The position numbers and the translations under genes were made by a program. The notes beneath the pieces are model-generated. The model searched no databases. It was not told where the DNA came from and saw only the letters and a list, made by a program, of their open reading frames with translations. From NCBI GenBank assembly GCA_027063505.1, contig JAMORO010000068.1, forward strand, positions 1 to 64,000: DNA of 64,000 nucleotides, given 5' to 3'. Within the stretch, counting starts at the first letter, position 1. Each line of letters starts with the position of its first letter. Shown in pieces: positions 36,754-44,741 of the stretch. Source of the DNA: Sulfurimonas sp. (GTDB lineage Bacteria; Campylobacterota; Campylobacteria; Campylobacterales; Sulfurimonadaceae).

Positions 36754-36799
36754 AATATACCTTTATTAATTAATTTTTATAGTTAAGGGAGGAAAGGGA

Positions 36800-37252
36800 T
36801 TAACCTTCACATCCACCAAGTGCAACATCTAAAGATTGTTTAGCTGCATATAATTTACCATCTGTACCTTCAGCAACGACAGTAATAGCACCTGATTTAC
36901 CCATTTTAATTTTAATAGAGTATTTGTTAATAGAGTATTTGTTTGTAGTAATTGCACATACAGCAGCTTCAGGGTTTGCATCTTGAAATACTGCGATAGA
37001 TTTAATATCTTTATCACAAGAAAAATCAACAGGGATTGCACCACCATTACTCGCTACTTTTGGAGCTGTTAAAGAAACACCTTCCATTACTAAATCAGTA
37101 GAACCGTACATTGCTTTGATAGCATCATCAACAGTGTGAGCTGACCAAACAGCTGGTCTAGTTTTTCTATAATCTTCTGCATTTACACTAGCAGGTACAG
37201 CAGCTAAAGCTAATGCACCTAGAGTTACGTTTAAAAAATTTCTTCTTTCCAT
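36800..37252 (-). CDS. soxY: Sulfur carrier protein SoxY
   Basis: SoxY carries thiosulfate-derived sulfur on a C-terminal cysteine. The 150-residue protein begins ERRNFLNVTLGALALAA, a Tat-type signal that co-exports SoxZ, and ends in GGCEG with carrier Cys148; the textbook swinging arm is GGCGG, so one glycine is replaced by Glu. Residues 104-113 contain NKYSI twice, from an exact 15-base tandem duplication at 36914-36943. It sits between soxD and soxZ, as expected in the second sox cluster of Campylobacterota. Confidence 0.93.
   Translation of the reverse strand: MERRNFLNVTLGALALAAVPASVNAEDYRKTRPAVWSAHTVDDAIKAMYGSTDLVMEGVSLTAPKVASNGGAIPVDFSCDKDIKSIAVFQDANPEAAVCAITTNKYSINKYSIKIKMGKSGAITVVAEGTDGKLYAAKQSLDVALGGCEG
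36914..36943. repeat. 15-base tandem duplication inside soxY
   Basis: AATAGAGTATTTGTT occurs twice in direct succession (36914-36928 and 36929-36943) with no mismatch. It is in frame and adds five residues. The identity of the copies suggests a recent slippage event. Confidence 0.9.
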
Positions 37253-37266
37253 AATTATTCCTTTTG

Positions 37267-38412
37267 TTATTTTACTTTACCAGTAGTGATGTAATCAACT
37301 ACAGTTTTAAAGTTAGCATCTGAAAGGCTTGTTCCACCTTTAGCAGGCATACCACCCTCTGTTCCATGAATAGCGTTTGCATAAACTTTATCCATACCCT
37401 TAGTTAAGTATCCAGCCCATTCAGCTGAACCTGGAGAGAGGTAAGATGAGTGACACATAGCACAAGAATTTTTATACTCTTTAACTGGGTCTACTTTTAC
37501 CTCTTTTTCTACAGGTAAGTTTCTAGTACTATCCATTGGAGGTAAGAAGTCTTTAATCCCACCATTTTGAATATATCTAACTTTTACACTATCTTTTTGA
37601 CAATCTTTTAGACAACGATCTTCGTATTTTACTTTAAGTGCACCAAAGTTAGTTGGATTAGCATAGTAAGCACGTACATTGTCACGACCATTTGGTCCAT
37701 CAATATTTGGTTCAAAACCATCTACATTTGGCATTTTAACTTTAAGAAGTTTTGCACGATCGAGTACATACTCATCATCAACTTCTTCACCATCAATCTC
37801 AAACTCATTAATATTTAAAATATATGCAGTAAGTGCATAAGTCTCATCAGTACTTAATGATTTACTAAATGGGTGAGGCATACCATCTTTGATGTACCAG
37901 AAAAGTGTACTTACTTGTGGCCAGTATGAACCAAATACACGTACCGGACCATCTGCTTCAGGATCTTTCCATCTGTTGTTAGTAAGTGTTTTCTGCATCT
38001 CTACAGCGTTTCCTTTAGAGAGTGATGGATAACCACCACCACCTGAACCAAAGTCACCGTGACACATAACACACTGTGCTTCATAAAGCTCTTCACCATC
38101 TTCAACTGAACCACTACCTTCTGGTAAACCTGTACCATCTGGCATAACATCTTTATTCCAAGCTTTTAGTTCATTAGCAGTTGGCACACGACCATTGTTA
38201 ATATTTGCTGGAATGTTAGTGTTTACATAGTAAGGACCAGTTTTATCATTTACAACAGGATAAACAACACCACCATCGATAGTTACTTTGCCATTTAATG
38301 TATTTGTAGCAGTTGAAGTATTCGTGTTTCCACCACCACAACCTACAGCAAATAGTGCAACTGTTGCTGCTACAGAAGCAGAAATAATTAATTTACGATC
38401 TAATTTGAACAT
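37267..38412 (-). CDS. soxD: Di-haem cytochrome c subunit SoxD of sulfane dehydrogenase
   Basis: SoxD takes electrons from the SoxC molybdenum site. The 381-residue protein has two CxxCH haem sites: Cys114-Cys117-His118 (AQCVMCHGD) and Cys317-Cys320-His321 (NSCAMCHSS). The N-terminus has a lipoprotein-like signal (FAVGCGGG, Cys25), so it may be membrane-anchored. Methionines suitable as axial ligands are in DGMPHPF and GGMPAKG. The start overlaps the soxC end by 20 bases. Confidence 0.92.
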   Translation of the reverse strand: MFKLDRKLIISASVAATVALFAVGCGGGNTNTSTATNTLNGKVTIDGGVVYPVVNDKTGPYYVNTNIPANINNGRVPTANELKAWNKDVMPDGTGLPEGSGSVEDGEELYEAQCVMCHGDFGSGGGGYPSLSKGNAVEMQKTLTNNRWKDPEADGPVRVFGSYWPQVSTLFWYIKDGMPHPFSKSLSTDETYALTAYILNINEFEIDGEEVDDEYVLDRAKLLKVKMPNVDGFEPNIDGPNGRDNVRAYYANPTNFGALKVKYEDRCLKDCQKDSVKVRYIQNGGIKDFLPPMDSTRNLPVEKEVKVDPVKEYKNSCAMCHSSYLSPGSAEWAGYLTKGMDKVYANAIHGTEGGMPAKGGTSLSDANFKTVVDYITTGKVK

Positions 38413-39688
38413 GGTTTACCTCTCCTGTCTCTGTTACTTCCCAAGTCTCTACCGCATTTCTGTGGTAAACTGATTCAACACCCATTACACTAACCTCTTG
38501 GTCAATTGTAGGTTGAATATATCCAGCATCATCCATAGCACGAGAAGTTAGGTAAAGTTTATCACCTTTCTTGTATGTATGCATGTAAGACCAACGAGTC
38601 CATGATTTTGGAAGTACTAGACCTTTAAGTTTAGCAGCTTTATAGTTGTCTCCACCATCAAAAGAGATGTCAACAGCAGTAATAGTACCCATACCTGACC
38701 ATGCAAGTCCTTCGATCTCAACAACATCACCATCTTTAAGATGTGACCAGTCAATCTCTGGAGATGGAGAAGTGACAGTTGAGTTAACTTCATTTGCATA
38801 GAAATGCTGAATAGCTTTACCAGTTGGTTTTAGTGCAGTATATTTAGAAGTCTCTTCTTTAGCATACCATGGCTCAGCAGAAAAATCTAAACGCTTTAAC
38901 CATTTAACACATAAGTTCCCTTCCCAACCTGGAAGAAGAAGTCTTACTGGGTAACCTTGTTCTGGACGAAGTGCTTCACCATTTTGTCCCCAAACGATCA
39001 TAGCATCATCAAGAATCTTATCAATAGGAACAGAACGTCCCATTTCAGAGTTATCAGAACCCTCTGCAAGCATCCAGTTCGCTTCATCTTTAAGACCTAA
39101 ATCTTCTAAGATAGTTTTGATGTAAACACCAGTCCACTCAGCACAAGACATAAAACCTTTTGCAAATTGGATAGAGTTGAACTGTGGTCCACGCCACTCT
39201 TGTCCACCATTAGCAGGACACTCAATAAAGTGAGTACGAGTTACAGATGGATAGCGTTTTAGTTGCTCTAAAGTAAGAACGATAGGCTTCTCAACAAGAC
39301 CATGAATCATTAAACGGTATTCATTTGGATCTACATGTGCAACACCACCATGTGAACGTGAGAAAAACAGACCATTTGGTGTAATGATTCCCATTGACTC
39401 TTGTATAGGTGTTACTGCGATTGATGCTCTAAAGTTCCCTGAAGCAAGAAGTTTAGTATTTCTTCTTAATACATTATGCTCGTATTTTGAAGGTACACCA
39501 TAACGGTTTTTTGTTACTGGATCACCCCATTTTTGGCCCCATGAGGGATGGTGCATGATTGCTGGGTCATCAGCTCTAGCATTTGATGATACAAGAGATG
39601 TTCCAGCAATAGCAGTTACTGACATAGCAGCTGTTTTTCTGAAAAAATCTCTTCTATCAATTTCTTGATTAGATTTTTTATTATCCAA
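38393..39688 (-). CDS. soxC: Sulfane dehydrogenase molybdenum subunit SoxC
   Basis: SoxC oxidises the sulfane sulfur left on SoxY, giving up to six electrons to SoxD. The 431-residue protein has a Tat signal (RRDFF at residues 12-16) and the sulfite-oxidase fold: molybdenum ligand Cys157 in HFIECPANGG, and VRLLLPGWEGNLCVKWL in the cofactor region. The start is an unusual TTG, but AAAGGAG lies 5 bases before it and the Tat signal begins right after, so I accept it. It heads the run soxC-soxD-soxY-soxZ. moaC and mobA, 3 to 5 kb upstream, supply its cofactor pathway. Confidence 0.94.
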   Translation of the reverse strand: MDNKKSNQEIDRRDFFRKTAAMSVTAIAGTSLVSSNARADDPAIMHHPSWGQKWGDPVTKNRYGVPSKYEHNVLRRNTKLLASGNFRASIAVTPIQESMGIITPNGLFFSRSHGGVAHVDPNEYRLMIHGLVEKPIVLTLEQLKRYPSVTRTHFIECPANGGQEWRGPQFNSIQFAKGFMSCAEWTGVYIKTILEDLGLKDEANWMLAEGSDNSEMGRSVPIDKILDDAMIVWGQNGEALRPEQGYPVRLLLPGWEGNLCVKWLKRLDFSAEPWYAKEETSKYTALKPTGKAIQHFYANEVNSTVTSPSPEIDWSHLKDGDVVEIEGLAWSGMGTITAVDISFDGGDNYKAAKLKGLVLPKSWTRWSYMHTYKKGDKLYLTSRAMDDAGYIQPTIDQEVSVMGVESVYHRNAVETWEVTETGEVNHVQIRS

Positions 39689-39892
39689 ATTGTCTCCTTT
39701 GAAAGATTATTATTGCTTAGATTTATAAATAAAATAAACTGTTTTAATAGTTAAAACTTTTAAGCTTTTACCTCCACATTATGCCATTTTATGCTTAAGT
39801 GAAAATATATGATTGGAGCTAATAGGGTGTTTAATGAGATAAAAATGTGATATTCGAGAATAATCTCATATAAGGTGTTACCAAATGAAACT

Positions 39893-40174
39893 TTACTGGG
39901 AAATTTCTTTTGGTAAGATATTTAAAATGAGGTATTGGTCATGTTGTGTGTCTATGAAAAATACAATAGTGAAATTCTCGTGAGGAATATCTTTTATATT
40001 ATCATCATCAAAGTAGATTGACTTTTTATACTTCGTTGCTTTTGTTGGTATATTAACAATTATAGTATCAAGATAGAGTTTGAACTTTTTTGTTGCTGCA
40101 AAGTCCTCTTTGATGAACTCATCTAAGATACTCTTGAGACTGTTTTCAAAAAGTTCACTACATAAAATATTCAT
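39893..40174 (-). CDS. RelE/ParE-type toxin-like protein
   Basis: From ATG 40174 the product is 93 residues and has the shape of a RelE/ParE toxin: an initial strand and helix (MNILCSELFENSLKSILDEF), a middle KYKKSIYFDDDNIKDI, and the final strands FTIVFFIDTQHDQYLILNIL. A longer form from ATG 40207 is possible, but 40174 gives a 4-base ATGA overlap with the small gene upstream and fits the family's usual N-terminus. It would cleave mRNA or inhibit gyrase if active. Homology is by pattern only. Confidence 0.55.
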   Translation of the reverse strand: MNILCSELFENSLKSILDEFIKEDFAATKKFKLYLDTIIVNIPTKATKYKKSIYFDDDNIKDIPHENFTIVFFIDTQHDQYLILNILPKEISQ

Positions 40175-40317
40175 GAGTGCAACTTTTTGGCTTGTTCTTG
40201 AAGCCATGTGGAGATCTCTTTCATACTTGAAAAGTAAAGTTTTGCTTTAAAACCATTAGTTTTGTACTCTTCTAAGGCTTTTTGCATTACTGCTACTTGT
40301 TGTTCTCTATCTTTCAT
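40171..40317 (-). CDS. Small antitoxin-like protein (48 residues)
   Basis: This short frame encodes 48 residues, MKDREQQVAVMQKALEEYKT followed by NGFKAKLYFSSMKEISTWLQ and EQAKKLHS. It starts 2 bases after the stop of the DUF2231 gene and its TGA overlaps the ATG of the toxin-like gene. The size, helical and basic character and strict coupling fit an antitoxin. I recognise no named antitoxin family. Confidence 0.5.
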   Translation of the reverse strand: MKDREQQVAVMQKALEEYKTNGFKAKLYFSSMKEISTWLQEQAKKLHS

Positions 40318-40319
40318 GG

Positions 40320-40934
40320 TTACTCTTCTGCTTCCTCATCATCTTCATCATCATCTTCAACTGGTGCAGTGATTCCATAAAGAGCATTTACCTCTTCATC
40401 AAGCATCTTAATATCATCAATAGCATCTTCAAAAGCTTCTATTTTTGCTTCATCTTCTTCTTCCTCTTCTGCAGTAGCTACAGCTTCGTTGAGTGAGTCC
40501 ATTATCATGTATGATTTAAAAGGTGTTCCGTGGTTATATACTAGCTCTCCACCCATTTTCCCTTGAAGAAAAGTTGTAGCTGTTGCACCAAGAAGAGCTA
40601 TGATAGCTGCAGTTTCGATAAGACGTTTTCCTAGTTTACATCCAATCATCTGAACAATAGCAATAATACTCATCGCAATAGCAAGATAGAGACCAAGGTT
40701 TTTATGAGAGATAAGAGTTGCTTGACCTGCTTCGCTTAGGTAGTCATATATCTGTGGTCCTGCTTGGCTTCCTGTGTACCAAACACCAATCATAGCAATC
40801 GCTGCTAAAAGAGTTAGGCGTGCTGCAATCTTTGAGAATAGTTCACCTTTTTTTGTAAGGTAAATTAGTCCAAAAGCAGAGGCAACGACTGGTAAAACCA
40901 TTGCAAAGTGAGCTGTAGCTGGGTGTATCATCAT
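40320..40934 (-). CDS. DUF2231 inner-membrane protein with acidic tail
   Basis: This 204-residue protein has four hydrophobic segments in the first 130 residues and the DUF2231 opening IHPATAHFAMVLP, with G-rich membrane turns. His residues in HPATAHF could bind haem or metal, as suggested for some relatives. The last 60 residues are highly acidic (EEEEEDEAK, DDDEDDEEAEE). It is followed after 2 bases by the antitoxin-like gene, so all three share a transcript. Function unknown. Confidence 0.8.
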   Translation of the reverse strand: MMIHPATAHFAMVLPVVASAFGLIYLTKKGELFSKIAARLTLLAAIAMIGVWYTGSQAGPQIYDYLSEAGQATLISHKNLGLYLAIAMSIIAIVQMIGCKLGKRLIETAAIIALLGATATTFLQGKMGGELVYNHGTPFKSYMIMDSLNEAVATAEEEEEDEAKIEAFEDAIDDIKMLDEEVNALYGITAPVEDDDEDDEEAEE

Positions 40935-41014
40935 AGAAGAGTCCTTTTTTTCGAATTATAGTTAAAGCATTATATCAGAGATCTTATTAAATATAATAAA
41001 TAATTATATTTAAG

Positions 41015-42055
41015 TTACTTTTTATCCATTGCATCTTTGGCAGATTTGAGTGCTGTTCCAAGTGCTTCTTTGGCAACACCAAAGGCTTGAATACCCATAC
41101 GTTTTGCCTCTTGTGCTTTTGGAGACTTGAGTGCAATGTCTGCTCTTTTAACCGCCGTTTTTGCAAAGTCTGAAAATCTATCTTTGAGAACTTCCGCAGT
41201 CTCTTTAGAGATATGTACTAACTCTTCAAGATCATAAGACATAGCTTTGTTGAGATCGAGAAGAATTTTTCTTGTTGTTTGTGTACTCTCACCAGCTTGT
41301 GTTGCTACCACTTGTGAGAAGAGTGTATCTGTCTGATTTAAGTCAGAGATAATAGTGTCATAATCTTCTATAAGTATATGTTTTGCTTCCATAGGCATAA
41401 ACTCAAGACGTTTTTTAAATCTGTTTATAGATTTTATAAGACCTCCACGCATACCTTTGAGTGTTGCACTTAAAATCTGCTCAGCTCTTGTTGGTGTCGC
41501 TTCTGCTACATCAATAGCACTAACAAGTATTGTAGAGAGAATTTTACGAACACGAATAGTATTTAAAGAACCCTCTTTTATAGACTCATAAGTCATCTCT
41601 TTAATAACTTCTGTCGTTGATTCTGAAATATCTCCTTCACTATCTTTCTCTAAAGCGGTAATAATAGCAGACTCGACCATCTCACTTAAAATATCATAAA
41701 GGTCTATAGATTGAAGTTTTACTTGATGGAGTTTTGAGAGAGCTGAAGGTGTCTCCATAAACTCATCTTCTAAAGCATTAAAGATCTCATATTTTGTATC
41801 TTGAAGCTCTTCAGATTTTTTCTCTAAGACTCTCTCTATCGCTTCTTTTTGACTCATAAGTGCTTGAAGATCCTCTTGGAGTGTTTTTGTCTCTAGCTCA
41901 ACAATAGTAGTAGCGAGTTCACGCATCTCTTGGAGTGTTAATGAACTTGCCTTTATGTCACTCTCATTTACAGCAGTAGTAACACGTTTGCCTATACTTT
42001 TATATCTTTTAGAGTAGTTCTCTTTTAAAGTTTCTTGTATTGTATTATTTGACAT
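41015..42055 (-). CDS. Helical coiled-coil protein of unknown function
   Basis: This 346-residue soluble protein is almost entirely helical. A coiled coil is likely around residues 40-90 (ELATTIVELETKTLQEDLQA onward). The C-terminal 50 residues are Ala/Lys-rich amphipathic helix (GVAKEALGTALKSAKDAMDK), which could bind membranes. The gene is 18 bases from DUF493. I do not recognise a family with confidence. Confidence 0.6.
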   Translation of the reverse strand: MSNNTIQETLKENYSKRYKSIGKRVTTAVNESDIKASSLTLQEMRELATTIVELETKTLQEDLQALMSQKEAIERVLEKKSEELQDTKYEIFNALEDEFMETPSALSKLHQVKLQSIDLYDILSEMVESAIITALEKDSEGDISESTTEVIKEMTYESIKEGSLNTIRVRKILSTILVSAIDVAEATPTRAEQILSATLKGMRGGLIKSINRFKKRLEFMPMEAKHILIEDYDTIISDLNQTDTLFSQVVATQAGESTQTTRKILLDLNKAMSYDLEELVHISKETAEVLKDRFSDFAKTAVKRADIALKSPKAQEAKRMGIQAFGVAKEALGTALKSAKDAMDKK

Positions 42056-42073
42056 AAGGATTTCCTCTTAGTA

Positions 42074-42343
42074 TTAGAGAACCATCTTTATATCTTGATG
42101 GCGTTTAAGTGCATCAAAGATAAAAGTACGGTCATCTTCATTGTGAACAAGTATATCGAGATTCATACTGATATACTTACCTGTTTTAGACTTGTTTGAT
42201 GATTCTAGTGAATGATCTCTCTCATCTATTACATCACGGATTGCCTGCTCTAGTGCTGCTCTCTCAGTTGCTATAACTTTGTAGCACCAGTTACACGGAT
42301 ACTCTATAACTACTTTCTGTTTGCTATCGTTGATAGTCTCCAC
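42074..42343 (-). CDS. DUF493 (YbeD-like) protein
   Basis: This 89-residue protein has the DUF493 ferredoxin-like fold: [20 protein letters not shown] at the start, [18 protein letters not shown] in the middle and DIKMVL at the end. Its role is unknown; the E. coli relative YbeD lies near lipoate genes. The start lies inside the moaC end (20-base overlap). Confidence 0.85.
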   Translation of the reverse strand: METINDSKQKVVIEYPCNWCYKVIATERAALEQAIRDVIDERDHSLESSNKSKTGKYISMNLDILVHNEDDRTFIFDALKRHQDIKMVL

Positions 42344-42794
42344 TTTTGCCTCCTGATTTTGTTTCTAGTTGTACATGGCGGATAACCATTCCTTTATCTA
42401 TGGCTTTAACCATATCATAGATAGTAAGCAACCCTATACTTGTTCCTGTAAGGGCTTCCATCTCTACACCTGTTTGACCAGTAAGTTTTGCTGTTACTAT
42501 TAACTTAAATCCTGGAAGTTCAGGTAACTCTTCAACATCACAGTTAATTCCACTGAGGTTTAAAGGGTGACACATAGGAATCAGGTCACTTGTTTTTTTA
42601 ACTCCCATAATAGCGGCAATTACAGCTGTCTGAAGAACAGGACCTTTTTTTGTTTTTTCACTTACAATAGTGTCAAAAGCATCTTGGCTCATCTCTATAA
42701 TACCACTTGCTACTGCTACTCTTGTAGTCTCTTGTTTATCACTTACATCGACCATCTTAGGTCTTAGGTTATCGTCTAGGTGTGTTAAGTTCAT
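42324..42794 (-). CDS. moaC: Cyclic pyranopterin monophosphate synthase
   Basis: MoaC finishes cyclic pyranopterin in molybdenum cofactor synthesis. The 156-residue protein has the signature [12 protein letters not shown] near residue 73 and [20 protein letters not shown] near 118, with normal length. The cofactor is needed by SoxC in this window. It overlaps DUF493 and lies 50 bases from mobA, on the same strand. Confidence 0.96.
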   Translation of the reverse strand: MNLTHLDDNLRPKMVDVSDKQETTRVAVASGIIEMSQDAFDTIVSEKTKKGPVLQTAVIAAIMGVKKTSDLIPMCHPLNLSGINCDVEELPELPGFKLIVTAKLTGQTGVEMEALTGTSIGLLTIYDMVKAIDKGMVIRHVQLETKSGGKSGDYQR

Positions 42795-42844
42795 AGTTAT
42801 ATTCTTTGTAATTTTTGTATATTATAGCAAAGAGGTGTTAATAA

Positions 42845-43423
42845 TTAGTTAGGGAGTAATTTAAGAGCTTGTTGATACTCATGTGGATGGTTGAGATTTA
42901 AAAAAATTGTTTCATCGCTAAAGGGTATGAAAGCTGTATTTTTATTTTTGAGTAGATAGCCTAATCTATGTTGCTCTGTCTCTAGCATCTTAGTAAAGTC
43001 ATTGAGAAGAGATTTATGATAGATACCACAGAGTGGCTGTATACCTAATGGTGTTTTAGCAACGGTTGCATCATTAGTAGGGATGTCATGTGAAAAGATT
43101 GTTTCTATAGTGGGTAGATCTATAAAGGGTGCATCTACGCTAATGGCGAAGAAAGTTTCACAGTTAAGTTTTTGAAAAGTAGTTACGAAGCCGAGAGTTG
43201 GTGCATAAGTCTCATCGATAGGGATATCATAAACATATTTTGCAGGAAAATTAAATTTTGTATCTTCTTTACATGAGATGTAAACATCTGTAAAAAATTT
43301 AGAAAGTCTTCTGTATTGAAATTCAATAAGAGTATCATAACCAGCGAAGGGGAGGAGTGCTTTATTCTCACCCATTCGCGAGCTTTTTCCCCCTGCAAAA
43401 ATGATGCAAGGAGTATCAATCAT
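42845..43423 (-). CDS. mobA: Molybdenum cofactor guanylyltransferase
   Basis: MobA links GMP to molybdopterin. The 192-residue protein has the nucleotide-binding signature FAGGKSSRMGENKALLPF near the N-terminus and the metal-binding SVDAPFID segment. I chose ATG 43423, one base after the stop of the OmpA gene; an upstream in-frame start at 43486 would overlap that gene by 62 bases and add residues without family likeness. Its presence suggests that some molybdoenzyme in the cell uses the bis-MGD form. Confidence 0.85.
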   Translation of the reverse strand: MIDTPCIIFAGGKSSRMGENKALLPFAGYDTLIEFQYRRLSKFFTDVYISCKEDTKFNFPAKYVYDIPIDETYAPTLGFVTTFQKLNCETFFAISVDAPFIDLPTIETIFSHDIPTNDATVAKTPLGIQPLCGIYHKSLLNDFTKMLETEQHRLGYLLKNKNTAFIPFSDETIFLNLNHPHEYQQALKLLPN

Positions 43424-43424
43424 C

Positions 43425-44675
43425 TTAGTTTCTTGTGAGTTCAGCTTCAATTCTTCTGTTCTTTGCACGACCTTCAGCCGTATCATTTGTTGCGATTGGA
43501 TCTACTTCACCTGCACCTTTTGCGATAACTCTTGAAGACTCTACCCCATTGTTGACAAGGTATTTAGCTACTGCATCTGCTCTTTTTTGAGAAAGTTTTT
43601 TGTTGTAACTAGCACTTCCTCTACTATCTGTATAACCAACAATTTTAGCACTGTAGTTTTTGTTTTTATTTAAAAAAGCACTATACTTTTGCATTTGAGG
43701 GAGAGACTCTTCTTTAATCTCTGCAGAGTTCGTTTTAAAAGTTACATCTAATGTAATAATTTTTGGACATCCATCACTATTTACTTCAGTATCAAGTGGT
43801 GTGTTTGCACAGAGGTCTTTCTCATTTAAAACACCATCATTATCTGTATCAGCATTACATCCCTTTGCATCAACGGCGATGTTTTCAAGAGTATTTGGAC
43901 ATGCATCAGCAGCATTTAAAACGCCATCGTTATCTGTATCTACATTACACCCTTTAGCGTCAACCTTGATTCCCTTTAGAGTATTAGGACAACTATCTGC
44001 TTTATTTAAAACACCATCTTTATCATCATCTTTCTCTACAACAGCTACTACGACAGGCGCAACTACTGGTTCAGCTTCCTCTACTACTGGTTCAGGAGTT
44101 GGCTGGGATGCTGGTGCTGACTTTGTATTGTCTCCACCAAATGAAAAAGTTAACCCAACCATAGTGATGAGGTTACTATCTGCCATACCTGTATTGTTTG
44201 TTCTTAGTTTAGCCATATAGATAGCTTCCATTTTAAGTGCTAAATGGTCAGTAAAAGGGATTTTAGCTCCCGCTCCTGCATCTAAGAAAAAACCATCATC
44301 AAGCTCATTACTCGGATTTTTTACAGCTTCAAAACCAGCACCAAGTTTTGCAAAAGGTTGGAACATATCCATAGTGTCAAAAGTATATACACCATTAAAT
44401 GCTACACGAACAACACGTGTATCTTGACCAGCAATCGAGCTACCATTGTCATAATCAACACCATCTGAGTATAGTAAAGAGAACTCTGGGCTTATCTTTG
44501 AATCTGGAGTGTTAAATTGAATCTCAAGACCACCCACTGGGTAACCATTGTTTTCTACACCGAAGTTACCTTCCGCAAAATCATATCCTATCATTGGAGA
44601 GATCTCAAACTTATGTTGTTGTGCAAGTGCTAAACTTCCAGCAAGAAGAGCTGGAATAAGAAGAAGTTTTTTCAT
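43425..44675 (-). CDS. OmpA-family protein with thrombospondin type-3 repeats
   Basis: This 416-residue protein has a signal peptide (MKKLLLIPALLAGSLALA), an N-terminal eight-strand-type barrel to about residue 182, a Pro/Val linker, three 30-residue calcium-binding-type repeats at 217-304 (each with TDNDGVLN..D.CPNT and VDAKGC or a variant), and a C-terminal OmpA domain (306-416, with TDSRGSASYNKKLSQKRADA) that holds peptidoglycan. It anchors the outer membrane to the wall. mobA follows after 1 base. Confidence 0.92.
   Translation of the reverse strand: MKKLLLIPALLAGSLALAQQHKFEISPMIGYDFAEGNFGVENNGYPVGGLEIQFNTPDSKISPEFSLLYSDGVDYDNGSSIAGQDTRVVRVAFNGVYTFDTMDMFQPFAKLGAGFEAVKNPSNELDDGFFLDAGAGAKIPFTDHLALKMEAIYMAKLRTNNTGMADSNLITMVGLTFSFGGDNTKSAPASQPTPEPVVEEAEPVVAPVVVAVVEKDDDKDGVLNKADSCPNTLKGIKVDAKGCNVDTDNDGVLNAADACPNTLENIAVDAKGCNADTDNDGVLNEKDLCANTPLDTEVNSDGCPKIITLDVTFKTNSAEIKEESLPQMQKYSAFLNKNKNYSAKIVGYTDSRGSASYNKKLSQKRADAVAKYLVNNGVESSRVIAKGAGEVDPIATNDTAEGRAKNRRIEAELTRN
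43764..44027. repeat. Three 90-base repeats encoding type-3 repeats
   Basis: The stretch encodes three successive 30-residue units of the OmpA-family protein. Copies are diverged at the DNA level, so the array is old; the last unit is the most different (ANTPLDTEVNSDGCP). Confidence 0.8.
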
Positions 44676-44691
44676 GGGTATTTATCCTTAA

Positions 44692-44697
44692 ATCATA
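44692..44697 (-). promoter_or_regulatory. Candidate -10 box of the OmpA-family gene
   Basis: TATGAT on the minus strand, 16 bases before the ATG at 44675, followed by an AAGGATA site. The leader would be very short. Confidence 0.35.
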
Positions 44698-44741
44698 TAA
44701 TGCTGAAATAGTAGCACACAGAAGTGAGAATCTAGTGACTC

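Noticed and set aside
43764-44027. Possible CRISPR-like array
   Set aside because: The 90-base units are protein-coding repeats that keep frame and cysteines, with no spacer-repeat pattern; no cas gene is in the window.
43801-44220. 139-residue plus-strand frame opposite the OmpA-family gene
   Set aside because: Its apparent repeats are only the reverse of the type-3 repeat codons; the minus-strand protein has a signal peptide and full domains.
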